Assembly: GCA_934474225.1 (NCBI GenBank)
Contig: CAKSLU010000013.1
Location: forward strand, 1 to 39,551
From: an uncultured Eubacteriales bacterium
GTDB taxonomy: Bacteria > Bacillota > Clostridia > Oscillospirales > CAG-272
Direction: 5' to 3'
DNA length: 39,551 bases
Part shown: positions 25,731-33,700 of the stretch, in pieces
Position numbering within the stretch: position 1 is the stretch's first letter
How the letters are laid out: every line of letters starts with the position of its first letter
Program-made: the position numbers and the translations under genes
The notes under the pieces: generated by a model
Database searches by the model: none
What the model was told of the DNA's origin: nothing
Seen by the model: only the letters and a program-made list of their open reading frames with translations

Positions 25731-27223
25731 TATTTATTATTTCCTCCTGATTCCTGCATATAGACCACAACCGGCGTCACCTTCCGCAGCGGCGTGCCGT
25801 CGCCCTCATCAACCACCATGACGCAGTCCGCGCCGATGCGGAAAATGTTCTCATCTGCCTTCTTATTGTCGGTTGCCAGCACCAGTTTGTTAAAGAGCAG
25901 CGTGCTGTTTTCAATCGACAAACCGTTGATGGACGCCGCTGTGAACGACAGAATCTGCCCGCCGCTTTCACCGGAGACTTTGCATTTGCCCTGCCGAATG
26001 AGCGGCGTTTCTGTATTCGCCTCAGCCTTACTGATGCTGCCGGGCAGTCCGCGGCTGTCAATCGAAAAGTCAAGCGCGTACACGCGGCATTTCTTATTTG
26101 ACACTTTCATCGCAATCTGCGCCGTGCGGCTGTTCCGCCCGTTTGCAAATCGCATGACCAGCACGGGTCTGTCAAAATCCGCGGCGGACGCATACTGTGC
26201 CGTCACCTCGAGGCTTTTCGTCACCTTGTCGAATGCCGTATCCCAGCCCGTAAATTCCTGCACCGCAATATCAAAGGTGCCGTCGTCATACGCGTCCCAT
26301 GTAAACAGATAAGGTTCCGGCGTCGGTGCAGACGCTGCATAGCCATGTTCGACCTTCTCCGCGGCAATCACACTGCCGTCCGGCATGCAGAAGGTCACCG
26401 TGTGGTAAACAAACTGATATGTTGCATAGACGGTGACATCCGCCTCGACATTTGCATAGGCGTCCGTGTCCCAGCCGAAAAAGGTATAGCCTTCCCGAAC
26501 CGGCGCCTCCGGCGGCGTTGCCGCATCGCCGGCATCCACAGTCTCGGTCTTCAGCACCGTACCGTCAAAATCCCTGAAGGTCACCGTATACTGCCGCACA
26601 TACTGCGCCGTAACCGTGGCATCTTCCGTTGCGGTGTCCGGCATATTGTCCCAGCCGTTAAACCGACAATTCCGACGCACCGGCATCTCCTCAGGCGCCG
26701 TCACGGTTTCACCTGCGTCGAGCACCTGCAGGTTCAGCAGAGAGCCGTCGCTGTCTACAAACTGAATGAGGTAAAACGGAACATATTCCGCCGTAACAAC
26801 GGTATCCGCCGTCACCGCCGTATATGTACCGCTCCAACCGGCAAAGCGATATCCCTCACGGTATGGCGCAAGCGGCGGTGTCGCATCCGCGCCGCAGGTG
26901 ACGGTTTCGCGCTTCAGTTCCGCACCGCCTGCATCCGTAAAAGTGACTGTATATCGCGTCGGCTCGGGCGGCAATGCCGTCAGCTTCAGCGTCAGAATTA
27001 CATCCGCAAGGCCGAGTCTGCCGTCACCGTTTACATCGCCGCCGGGCAGCGTTTCACCGTCCAGCACCGCATGCAGCACGAGCAGCGCATCCGCGATGTC
27101 GCAGACGCCGTCCCCATTCACATCGCCGCGCACGCTGTCATAACCGGCAGCAGCGACAACCATGCAAAATGCCAGCAGCATTGCAAGAAGAACGGCAGTC
27201 GGCATTTTCCTCAGGTTTTTCAT
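25730..27223 (-). CDS. Secreted dockerin protein with InlB-type repeats
   Basis: This 497-residue protein has a signal peptide (about 1-27), an N-terminal type I dockerin at about 32-82 with two calcium loops (GDVNGDGVCDIADALLVL and GDVNGDGRLGLADVIL), then four to five InlB/Listeria-Bacteroides beta-grasp repeats (about 90-340; YTVTF ... YREGYRFAGW ... pattern). The C-terminal domain (about 345-490) is beta-rich, with RTAQIAMKVSNKKCRVYALDFSI; it may be a divergent cohesin, but that is tentative. Dockerin loops bind calcium and dock into cohesins, and the next gene encodes a cohesin-like domain, so the two products may bind each other. AAGGAG precedes the ATG at 27221-27223. It is the first gene of the operon, under the promoter with the palindrome at 27287-27308. 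Confidence 0.87.
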   Translation of the reverse strand: MKNLRKMPTAVLLAMLLAFCMVVAAAGYDSVRGDVNGDGVCDIADALLVLHAVLDGETLPGGDVNGDGRLGLADVILTLKLTALPPEPTRYTVTFTDAGGAELKRETVTCGADATPPLAPYREGYRFAGWSGTYTAVTADTVVTAEYVPFYLIQFVDSDGSLLNLQVLDAGETVTAPEEMPVRRNCRFNGWDNMPDTATEDATVTAQYVRQYTVTFRDFDGTVLKTETVDAGDAATPPEAPVREGYTFFGWDTDAYANVEADVTVYATYQFVYHTVTFCMPDGSVIAAEKVEHGYAASAPTPEPYLFTWDAYDDGTFDIAVQEFTGWDTAFDKVTKSLEVTAQYASAADFDRPVLVMRFANGRNSRTAQIAMKVSNKKCRVYALDFSIDSRGLPGSISKAEANTETPLIRQGKCKVSGESGGQILSFTAASINGLSIENSTLLFNKLVLATDNKKADENIFRIGADCVMVVDEGDGTPLRKVTPVVVYMQESGGNNK

Positions 27224-27284
27224 GTTTTTCTCCTTGTTGTATATGCGTAATTTGATTTGTCAATGCAAATATGCGTCCGTCTAC

Positions 27285-27313
27285 ATTTTAGTACAAATAT
27301 TTACTAAAGTCAA
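27285..27313 (-). promoter_or_regulatory. Promoter of the surface-protein operon
   Basis: On the minus strand TTGACT (27308-27313), a 17-base spacer and TAAAAT (27285-27290) form a strong promoter about 60 bases upstream of the dockerin-protein start. Confidence 0.8.
27287..27308. promoter_or_regulatory. Candidate operator palindrome between -35 and -10
   Basis: TTTAGTA (27287-27293) and TACTAAA (27302-27308) are perfect inverted copies separated by 8 bases. They fill the spacer of the surface-protein promoter and touch both its hexamers. The nearest regulator is the divergent XRE protein, whose own -35 begins 14 bases away, so a dimer bound here could repress the operon and perhaps affect its own gene. 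Binding is inference. Confidence 0.6.
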
Positions 27314-27321
27314 GAGCAAAT

Positions 27322-27350
27322 TTGTTTCGGCATTAAAATGAGATTATACT
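27322..27350 (+). promoter_or_regulatory. Promoter of the XRE regulator
   Basis: TTGTTT (27322-27327), a 17-base spacer and TATACT (27345-27350) precede the XRE start codon by 19 bases, leaving a very short leader with AAAAGGAG. Confidence 0.6.
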
Positions 27351-27369
27351 TCGCCAAAAGGAGAGCACC

Positions 27370-27582
27370 ATGTCGATCGTTGCCAAACGCATCCGTGACC
27401 TTCGGGAGGATCACGACTTGACGCAGCAGGATGTCGCAACTTATCTCGGCACATCGCAGACGATGTATGCCCGCTATGAGCGGGAAGCCAATGAACTGCC
27501 GATTCGCCACCTCATCAAATTATGCAAACTGTATGATGTCAGCGCCGATTTTATTCTCGGGCTACGCGAACATGACACCTGA
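27370..27582 (+). CDS. XRE-family helix-turn-helix regulator, single-domain
   Basis: This 70-residue protein is essentially one HTH_3 (Cro/C1) domain: RIRDLREDHDLTQQDVATYLG forms the first helices, TSQTMYARYEREANELPIRHL the recognition helix region, and LIKLCKLYDVSADFILGL the ending typical of clostridial regulators. It has no sensing domain, so it probably acts as a dimeric DNA-binding switch whose level or partner matters. It is divergent from the surface-protein operon, sharing an intergenic region that contains an operator-like palindrome. AAAAGGAGAGCACC precedes the ATG. The shared 27641-27677 hairpin terminates it. Confidence 0.92.
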   Translation: MSIVAKRIRDLREDHDLTQQDVATYLGTSQTMYARYEREANELPIRHLIKLCKLYDVSADFILGLREHDT

Positions 27583-27640
27583 CAGTCCCGCAAAAAGCTG
27601 CCGCGTGCGCACCGGTCGGGCGCATTCCGGATGCATGTGA

Positions 27641-27677
27641 AAAAATCTCCGAAACGCACTGCGTTTCGGAGATTTTT
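27641..27677. terminator. Perfect 17-base-stem bidirectional terminator
   Basis: AAAAATCTCCGAAACGC (27641-27657) pairs perfectly with 27661-27677 around a 3-base loop, and T-runs result on both strands. It serves the XRE gene on the plus strand and metH on the minus strand (stop codon at 27681). Confidence 0.92.
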
Positions 27678-27680
27678 CTT

Positions 27681-30101
27681 TTATTCTGCCGTCTTGGCGG
27701 TAACCGCCTCGGCGTAGCGGACGCTTTCCATTGCGTCCTTGGCGTAGTGGTCCGCGCCGATGCGCTCGGCGTAGGCTTTTGTGAGCACCGCGCCGCCGAC
27801 CATCACGCGGCACCACGGCGCGCGCGTGCGAAGCAGGCGAATCGTCTCCTCCATGGCGGGCACGGTAGTGGTCATCAGCGCGCTCAGCCCGACGAGCGGC
27901 GCATGCCGCTCGACCACCGCATCCGCGACCTTCGCGGGCGGCACATCGCGCCCGAGATCCACGACCGCAAAGCCGTAGTTCTCCAGCAGCAATTTGACGA
28001 TGTTCTTGCCGATGTCGTGGATGTCGCCCTCCACGGTGGCAATCACCACGGTTGCACGGCCGCCGCGCTTGCCCTCCGGCATCGCCGCCTTGATGACCTC
28101 AAAGGCGGATTTCGCCGCCTCGGCGCTCATCAGCAGTTGCGGCAGATAGACCGTTTTTTGCTCAAAGCCCTCGCCCACGCGGTTGAGCGCCGGGATGATT
28201 TCGTCGTTCACCAGCGTGAGCGGCGGCACCGTAGCAAGACTTGCGCGCGTAATCTCGCCCGCACGCTCCCGCATGCCCTTGACAATGGCGTATTGCAGCG
28301 GGGAGAGCGCCGTGCCGTCCGCCGCAGCGCCCGCCTGCGCCGCAGGCGCGGTCTGCGCTGCGGGCACGGCTGCGGCAAAATTTGCGGCGGCGCTGATATA
28401 GCCGAGGCAGTTTGCGTCCAGCCCCTTGAGCGCGCGGTAGGTGTGATAGACCCGCATCATCTCGTCCGAATAGGGGTTCATGATTGCGGCGGACAGCCCG
28501 TTTTCCAGCGCGAGCGCGAAGAACACGCTGTTCACGGTGTCGCGCGCAGGCAGACCAAAGGAGACATTCGACACGCCGAGCGAGGTGTGGCAGCCAAGCT
28601 CGTCCCGGATACGGCGGAGCGCCGCCAATGTGGTGAGCGCCGCGTGGTCGTCTGCACTGACCGTCATGGCGAGGGTGTCAAAGAGCAAATCCTTTTTGTC
28701 GATGCCATAGCGCTCTGCCTCGGCGAGAATCTTCTTCGCGATGGCAAAGCGCCCCTCCGCCGTCGCGGGGATGCCATCCTCGTCCAGCGTGAGCGCCACG
28801 ACGATGCCGCCGTACTTTTTCACCAGTGGGAAGACCGCCTCCATGCTCTCGCGCTTGCCGTTTACCGAATTGATGACGGCCTTGCCGTTGTAGCGGCGGA
28901 GCGCCGCCTCCATCGCGCGGGGATTTGCCGTGTCGATCTGGAGCGGCAGGTCGGTCACGGCCTGCAATTCGCAGACCACGTGCGGCAGCACGGCGCACTC
29001 GTCGATGTCGGGCAGGCCCGCATTGACGTCGAGGATGTGCGCGCCCTTCTCCGCCTGCGTGACACCCTCGGAGAGGATGAAATCGAGATTCCCCTCGCGC
29101 AGCGCCTCCTTGACGCGCTTTTTGCCCGTGGGGTTGATGCGCTCGCCAATCAGCACCGGGTCGTCGCCGAGCCGCACAGCGTGCGTGTAGGAGGAGGCGA
29201 CGCTCAGGTGTTTCGGCGCAATCGGCACAGGTGCGACGTCCGCCACCGCAGCAGCCAATGCGCGGATGTAATCCGGCGTGGTGCCGCAGCAGCCGCCCGC
29301 GGCGCGCACGCCGCGGCGCACCGCGGCCGCCACCTCAGCGGCGAACGCCTCGGGTGTGACGTTGTAGACCGTCCTGCCGTCCACCGCCTGCGGCAGCCCC
29401 GCGTTCGGCTTGAACAGCACCGGCACGGAGGCGCAGGCAAGCAGCTCGTCCATCACGCCGCGCAGCTCGGCGGGACCGAGCGAGCAGTTGGCGCCGAGCG
29501 CCGTGACGCCCATGCCCTCGAGCATGGCAACCATCGCAGACGGCGTCGCCCCGGTCATCAGCTTGCCGTCCGCGCCGTAGGCGTTGGAGACGACGACCGG
29601 GAGGTCGCAGTTTTCGCGGGCGGCCAGCAGCGCCGCCTTGGTCTCGTAGCTGTCGTTCATCGTCTCGATGAAGACGAGGTCTGCGCCGTACTTTGCGCCG
29701 AGGCGCACCGTCTCGGCAAAGGCGGCGACCGCATCCTCAAAGTCGAGCGGACCGAGCGGGCGCAGCAGTCTGCCCGTCGGTCCGACGTCGAGCGCGACAA
29801 ACTTCTCGCCCGCCGCCGTCGATGCGGCGCGTGCCGCTTTTGCGTTTGCAACAGCGGCGGCGATGATTGCCTCCAGCTCGTCCCGGGCGAATTTCAGCGG
29901 GTTTGCGCCGAAGGTGTTGGCGCAGACGACATTGCTGCCCGCGTCAAAATACGCCTTGTGAATCGCGGTGACCGCGTCGGGGTGCGAGAGATTCCAGCGC
30001 TCGGGATACTCGCCGGGCGCAAGACCGCGCGCCTGCAAGAGCGTGCCCATGCCGCCGTCCAGCAGGACGATATGGCTTTTCAGATAGTCCGTGAATGTCA
30101 T
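27681..30101 (-). CDS. metH: Cobalamin-dependent methionine synthase lacking the reactivation domain
   Basis: This 806-residue enzyme transfers a methyl group from methyltetrahydrofolate through cobalamin to homocysteine. Domains: homocysteine-binding barrel (1-300) with zinc ligands in GANCS (Cys about 206) and GGCCG (about 271-272); pterin-binding barrel (about 310-575, LIGERINPTGKKR, LDVNAGLPDI); cobalamin cap (about 615-680); and B12-binding Rossmann domain with EGDIHDIGKN (ligand His about 695). The C-terminal AdoMet reactivation domain of E. coli MetH (about 1227 residues) is absent and is supplied by the preceding gene, whose stop overlaps this ATG (ATGA). This split form is common in Clostridia. 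An Ala-rich linker (about 575-605, AAAVPAAQTAPAAQAGAAA) joins pterin and B12 halves. The symbol is by function. Confidence 0.93.
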   Translation of the reverse strand: MTFTDYLKSHIVLLDGGMGTLLQARGLAPGEYPERWNLSHPDAVTAIHKAYFDAGSNVVCANTFGANPLKFARDELEAIIAAAVANAKAARAASTAAGEKFVALDVGPTGRLLRPLGPLDFEDAVAAFAETVRLGAKYGADLVFIETMNDSYETKAALLAARENCDLPVVVSNAYGADGKLMTGATPSAMVAMLEGMGVTALGANCSLGPAELRGVMDELLACASVPVLFKPNAGLPQAVDGRTVYNVTPEAFAAEVAAAVRRGVRAAGGCCGTTPDYIRALAAAVADVAPVPIAPKHLSVASSYTHAVRLGDDPVLIGERINPTGKKRVKEALREGNLDFILSEGVTQAEKGAHILDVNAGLPDIDECAVLPHVVCELQAVTDLPLQIDTANPRAMEAALRRYNGKAVINSVNGKRESMEAVFPLVKKYGGIVVALTLDEDGIPATAEGRFAIAKKILAEAERYGIDKKDLLFDTLAMTVSADDHAALTTLAALRRIRDELGCHTSLGVSNVSFGLPARDTVNSVFFALALENGLSAAIMNPYSDEMMRVYHTYRALKGLDANCLGYISAAANFAAAVPAAQTAPAAQAGAAADGTALSPLQYAIVKGMRERAGEITRASLATVPPLTLVNDEIIPALNRVGEGFEQKTVYLPQLLMSAEAAKSAFEVIKAAMPEGKRGGRATVVIATVEGDIHDIGKNIVKLLLENYGFAVVDLGRDVPPAKVADAVVERHAPLVGLSALMTTTVPAMEETIRLLRTRAPWCRVMVGGAVLTKAYAERIGADHYAKDAMESVRYAEAVTAKTAE

Positions 30102-30724
30102 CGTGTTTCTCCGTTTTGTATACCGGCGGCGTGCGGAATGCCCGCAAACGCCGTCACCGATTTGCCGGGCGACATCAAAAGGCTGTCGCCGAGCGTCAGT
30201 CCAATCTGCCGCTCACAGTCGAGCAGGGCGAAAATGTCCTTCTGCACGTCCAGCGCAAGGTCGCCGTAGCCGGGGCTGAACCGTGGGCGCAGCCCCCGCC
30301 CCTCTGCCGCCGCGCGCGCCGCGCAGAAGGCGTCGCACAACGCCTCGATGCGCTCCGCGCCGATGCCCTGCAAAAGCAGCGCCCGCGCGGGCGAGAGCCG
30401 CGCGTATCGGACGAGCAGGCGGTCGATGCCCGCGCCCACCGTGGCGGCGAAAAGAATCACCGCATCGCAGCCGGAAAGGTTCTTTGCAAGCCCTGCCGAG
30501 GTGCACGCAAACGCGCCGAAGTCGCACACGTCGCCGCGTATCGCGACCGGGAGACGCGCGTAGCAGACGCGGTAGGTGAGTTTGTCCCACACCTCGTCCG
30601 CGGCGGCGTCGAGCAGCGCTTCAAGTTCTGCGCCCGCGTCCGCGCCGCATCCGGCGTAGCGCAGCGCCTCCCGCCGCGAAAACGGGGGCGGCGCAAAGGT
30701 CGCGGTCAGCACGGCGGGGGTCAT
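30098..30724 (-). CDS. Methionine synthase reactivation-domain protein (stand-alone)
   Basis: This 208-residue protein is a separate vitamin B12-dependent methionine synthase activation domain. The diagnostic part is the C-terminal RFSPGYGDLALDVQKDIFALL followed by LGLTLGDS-like LTLGDSLLMSPGKSVTAF, where the Arg and Tyr-Gly region contacts AdoMet and cobalamin. It would bind AdoMet and flavodoxin-delivered electrons to rescue oxidised cob(II)alamin on MetH. N-terminal residues 1-60 are less typical. Its ATG overlaps the metF stop and its stop overlaps the metH start, both as ATGA, giving tight coupling and presumably balanced production. Clostridial reactivases of this form are known to be shorter than the E. 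coli domain. Confidence 0.88.
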   Translation of the reverse strand: MTPAVLTATFAPPPFSRREALRYAGCGADAGAELEALLDAAADEVWDKLTYRVCYARLPVAIRGDVCDFGAFACTSAGLAKNLSGCDAVILFAATVGAGIDRLLVRYARLSPARALLLQGIGAERIEALCDAFCAARAAAEGRGLRPRFSPGYGDLALDVQKDIFALLDCERQIGLTLGDSLLMSPGKSVTAFAGIPHAAGIQNGETR

Positions 30725-31599
30725 CTGCCGAGGATGGCGGACAGGTTGCCGAGGATGGCGGCGGCGATGTCCGGCTTGTTCATCGAATAGACATGGACGC
30801 AGGTGATGCCGTTGGCATAGAGGTCGATAATCTGGTCGGTGGCATAGGCGATGCCCGCCTGCTTCATGGCGGCGGGATTGTCGCCGAACTTGTCCACAAG
30901 GCTCACAAACCGCCGCGGCATAAACGAGCCGGACAGCTCAATCGCGCGGGTGAGGTAGCTGCGGTTGGTGATCGGCATGATGCCCGCGATGACCGGCACG
31001 GTGATGCCCGCCTCGCGGATTTTATAGAGAAAGCTGTAGAGCAGATTGTTGTCGAAGAACATCTGCGTCGTGAGAAAATCGCAGCCCGCATCCACCTTTT
31101 CTTTCAGGCAGCGGATGTCCTCTGCCCGGCTGTGGCTCTCGGGGTGCACCTCCGGGTAGCACGCGCCGCCGATGCAGAGGTCGGGCGCGGCTTCGCGCAG
31201 CTCGCGGACAAGCTCGGCGGCGTAGTGATAGTCCCAGCCGCTGCGGTCGGCGTCCTTTAGTTCGGGCGGCACGTCGCCGCGCAGCGCCATGACGTTTTCG
31301 ATGCCGCGGGCGCGAATTGCCGCAATCCGCTCGTGCACGGTCTCGTGCGTGGAGGACACACAGGTGAGGTGCGCCAGCGTCGGCACGCCGTAGCGCGCCC
31401 GGATGTGCGCGGCAATGTCCAGCGTATAGGCGCTCGTACCGCCGCCAGCACCATAGGTGACGCTCATGAAGGCGGGGTGCAGCGCGGCAATCTCTTCGGT
31501 CGCCGTGCGGACACTGTCAAAGCCGGACTCGGTCTTCGGCGGGAAGACCTCGAAGGACAGAATCGGTTGATTTTTGGCAAGCAGCGCTGTGATTTTCAT
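30721..31599 (-). CDS. metF: Methylenetetrahydrofolate reductase
   Basis: This 292-residue flavoenzyme reduces 5,10-methylene-THF to 5-methyl-THF, the methyl donor for the methionine synthase encoded downstream. Visible blocks: ILSFEVFPPKTESG near the N-terminus, MSVTYGAGGGTSAYTLD, TLAHLTCVSSTHE, NVMALRGDVPPEL, GGACYPEVHPES, GCDFLTTQMFFDN and VIAGIMPITNRSYL. The ATG at 31597-31599 (MKITALL) is preferred over one six codons upstream because GGGGGA at about 31608-31613 is well placed for it. It is first in a three-gene unit with ATGA overlaps. The promoter lies only about 33 bases upstream, leaving no room for a SAM riboswitch or T-box, so regulation must be at the promoter. Confidence 0.95.
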   Translation of the reverse strand: MKITALLAKNQPILSFEVFPPKTESGFDSVRTATEEIAALHPAFMSVTYGAGGGTSAYTLDIAAHIRARYGVPTLAHLTCVSSTHETVHERIAAIRARGIENVMALRGDVPPELKDADRSGWDYHYAAELVRELREAAPDLCIGGACYPEVHPESHSRAEDIRCLKEKVDAGCDFLTTQMFFDNNLLYSFLYKIREAGITVPVIAGIMPITNRSYLTRAIELSGSFMPRRFVSLVDKFGDNPAAMKQAGIAYATDQIIDLYANGITCVHVYSMNKPDIAAAILGNLSAILGR

Positions 31600-31631
31600 A
31601 GATGCATTCCCCCGCATGTATACTTGCCTGT

Positions 31632-31660
31632 ATTATACCGCGTCCCGCCGCGCAAATCAA
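31632..31660 (-). promoter_or_regulatory. Promoter of the metF-metH operon
   Basis: On the minus strand TTGATT (31655-31660), a 17-base spacer and a perfect TATAAT (31632-31637) lie about 33 bases before the metF start. Confidence 0.82.
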
Positions 31661-31680
31661 GCAGTTTGACACGCAGCAGC

Positions 31681-31710
31681 AAAAAAGGACTGCCGAAGCG
31701 GTCCTTTTTT
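31681..31710. terminator. Bidirectional hairpin terminator after the lipoprotein gene
   Basis: AAAAAAGGACTGC (31681-31693) pairs with GCGGTCCTTTTTT (31698-31710) around a CGAA tetraloop, with one T-G wobble. It lies just beyond the lipoprotein stop (31726) on the minus strand and ahead of the metF promoter. Confidence 0.9.
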
Positions 31711-31725
31711 ACGGTTATCTGAATT

Positions 31726-32646
31726 TCAGGGAACGGCTACGCTGAAGCGGGCGGCAAAATCCGAGAGCGTAAAGGGCGCGACCTGCTTTGCATTCTCCGC
31801 CATGCGCGCGGCAAGCGACGCGGCGTCCTCGCCGGTGTCGCAGAAATAAGCGTAGTCCAGCGCGCCGTTCGCATTCAAATCGGCAAAGCTGCGCTGCGTC
31901 GTCACACCGAAGCTGAATTTGCCGTCCCGAAAAGCGACGCTGCCCTCGAGTTCGAGAAGTTCGTCCGCACCGACCAGATACGCGAAGTTCGGATGCCCGC
32001 AGGCATACTTCTTCGGCCAACAGACAAAGTGCAGGCTGTCGCCGCCGTCCGTGAGCAGCACCACCGGCTCGTTGCAGTCGGCATCGGTCGCCACCGCGGA
32101 GAAGGTCAGCTGCGTGATGCCCGCCGCATCAAATACATAGTTCTCGACAATCTCGGATGGCATCGTATAGGTCAGGACGGTCACGCCGCCGACGGCAAAC
32201 AGCTCGACGCCGCCGTTTGCAAAGTGCGTCTGGCGCGGCGCGTCAAACGCGATGCGGTGCTCGCCTGTCACAGCGGCGGTCACCTCGATAATCCTTTCGT
32301 TCTCCGCCATCAAGTCCACCTGCATCTCCAGCGTGACGGCGCCGAAGGTCGCGGTGAATTTGCCCGCCTCCGGATGCAGCTCGGCGATGCCCGCCTCTAT
32401 GGCGGCAATGCCGTCCCGCACATCGCCCGTCCACACAAATGCATCCTTCTCCGCATTCACGCGAAAGCCGTTGATTTCGGTCCCGGACGCGACCACAGTC
32501 GATGCGGTCATCTCTGCCGAGGCGGTCGTCGGTTCGGTCACGGCGATATCCGATGCCGTGGTCCCGACGGGTGTACCGGCACAGGCGGCGAGCGACGCGG
32601 CAAGCAATGCCGCAAGGCATGCGGCGAGAAGCTGCTGCTTCATCAT
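31726..32646 (-). CDS. Lipoprotein of unknown function
   Basis: This roughly 305-residue protein has a lipoprotein signal with lipobox L-A-A-C (Cys22 from the first Met), a Thr/Ala-rich linker to about residue 55, and a beta-rich body without a domain I recognise. Near residues 258-266 a DLNANGALD segment has the spacing of a calcium-binding EF-hand or dockerin loop, but only one such loop is present. Two adjacent ATGs exist (32644-32646, 32641-32643); AGAGGGAC is better spaced for the second, so the protein may be one residue shorter. The product would sit on the outer face of the membrane. It is downstream of ddh but has its own strong promoter with an overlapping palindrome. Confidence 0.72.
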   Translation of the reverse strand: MMKQQLLAACLAALLAASLAACAGTPVGTTASDIAVTEPTTASAEMTASTVVASGTEINGFRVNAEKDAFVWTGDVRDGIAAIEAGIAELHPEAGKFTATFGAVTLEMQVDLMAENERIIEVTAAVTGEHRIAFDAPRQTHFANGGVELFAVGGVTVLTYTMPSEIVENYVFDAAGITQLTFSAVATDADCNEPVVLLTDGGDSLHFVCWPKKYACGHPNFAYLVGADELLELEGSVAFRDGKFSFGVTTQRSFADLNANGALDYAYFCDTGEDAASLAARMAENAKQVAPFTLSDFAARFSVAVP

Positions 32647-32657
32647 AGTCCCTCTGA

Positions 32658-32715
32658 ATCATTTGCATTTTTCAGTTTCTATGCAAATGATACCATCAAT
32701 ATCTGCATTTGTCAA
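32658..32715 (-). promoter_or_regulatory. Consensus promoter of the lipoprotein gene with overlapping palindrome
   Basis: On the minus strand TTGACA (32710-32715, a perfect -35), 17 bases, then TATCAT (32687-32692). A perfect 11-base inverted repeat, ATCATTTGCAT (32658-32668) and ATGCAAATGAT (32681-32691) with 12 bases between, covers the -10 and the start of the transcript. The position fits a repressor operator; a leader hairpin is the alternative. Confidence 0.72.
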
Positions 32716-32731
32716 TCCACATATTCACACT

Positions 32732-33700
32732 TCACAGCAGCGTCTCGCGGGCACGGACGGAGTTGGGCAAGAGGTCGGCGGGCGGAATGTCAAAAAGCGT
32801 GCGGCAGCCGACCTCGCCGCGCGCGGCGGCGCGGCAGACGGCGCGCGCGCAGGCGACCAGCACCCCGCCGGTGAAGGCGGGGTTAGACGCGAGGCGCAGC
32901 GAAAACTCCATGCCGCAGTCCCCGCCCGCGTCCCCATTTCGGAGCACGCAGCCGCCGTGCGGCAGGGCGGCATGGTCGCGTGCCATTTCTTCCGCCGTGA
33001 TAAAATGCACCTCGGTGTCGTAGTCGGCAAAGTAGGCGGGCATGGTGCAGATCGCGTGCGCGACGGCATCGGTGTCGGCGTCCGGCATCGGCACGACATA
33101 GCACACGCGCCGATGCATCGCGCGCGGCGAGAGCGGCGGCGTCTCCCCTTTGCGCACGGCGGTGAGCGCATCGACGACGGGCAGTGTATACGCCCGCGCG
33201 TCCGCCACGCCGGGCACGCGCCGTGCCGCGTCCGAGTGCCCCTCGCTGACCCCCGCACCCCAGAAGGTGTAGGTCTTGCCGCGCGGCAGTGCCGCCTCGG
33301 CATACAACCGCATGAGCGAGAAAAGGCCGGGGTCCCACCCCGCCGAGATCAGCGCAACCTTGCCGCCCGCGCGGGCGGCGGCATCCACGGCGGCAAAGTG
33401 CGCCGGAATCTTCGCATGCGTGTCAAAGCTGTCCACCACGGAAAAGTCGCGGGCAAGCTGCGGTGTCTGCCACGGCAAATCATCCGCGCTGCCGCCGCAG
33501 AGGAGGAGTACATCAAACGCCCCCCGGTGCGCCGCGACGCTGTCCGCCGCATACACGGGCACGCCGTCCGGCACGCCGCAGAGCGCGGCGGGGTCGCGCC
33601 GTGTGAAAATGCCGCACAGCTCCATGTCCGCCGCCGCCATCGCTGCCGCCGCAGCGCCCCGCCCGAGGTTGCCGTAGCCGAAAATACCGATTCGCATCAT
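32732..33700 (-). CDS. ddh: meso-Diaminopimelate dehydrogenase
   Basis: This 322-residue NADPH enzyme makes meso-diaminopimelate directly from tetrahydrodipicolinate and ammonia, a one-step bypass in lysine and peptidoglycan synthesis. The N-terminus MRIGIFGYGNLGRGAA is its Rossmann motif; SVVDSFDTHAKIP, ALISAGWDPGLFSLMR, GVSEGHSDAARRVPGVADAR and the C-terminal LLPNSVRARE are diagnostic of Ddh. Length is close to the usual 326. Two ATGs stand in tandem (33698-33700 and 33695-33697); AGGAGCGC lies upstream, but inside a long hairpin arm directly followed by six T, so translation or read-through may be controlled there. The gene replacing upstream sequence is a truncated LysR remnant, so its original promoter context may have been altered. 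Confidence 0.93.
   Translation of the reverse strand: MMRIGIFGYGNLGRGAAAAAMAAADMELCGIFTRRDPAALCGVPDGVPVYAADSVAAHRGAFDVLLLCGGSADDLPWQTPQLARDFSVVDSFDTHAKIPAHFAAVDAAARAGGKVALISAGWDPGLFSLMRLYAEAALPRGKTYTFWGAGVSEGHSDAARRVPGVADARAYTLPVVDALTAVRKGETPPLSPRAMHRRVCYVVPMPDADTDAVAHAICTMPAYFADYDTEVHFITAEEMARDHAALPHGGCVLRNGDAGGDCGMEFSLRLASNPAFTGGVLVACARAVCRAAARGEVGCRTLFDIPPADLLPNSVRARETLL

Noticed and set aside
27747..30269. Long open frame (about 840 codons) antisense to metH, and a similar one antisense to tex at 9837-11957
   Set aside because: Arg/His/Ala-rich products typical of antisense reading of G+C-rich genes; the sense proteins are unambiguous families.
31600..31680. Possible SAM riboswitch before metF
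   Set aside because: The leader from the TATAAT-defined start to the ATG is only about 25-30 bases, too short for any S-box or T-box.
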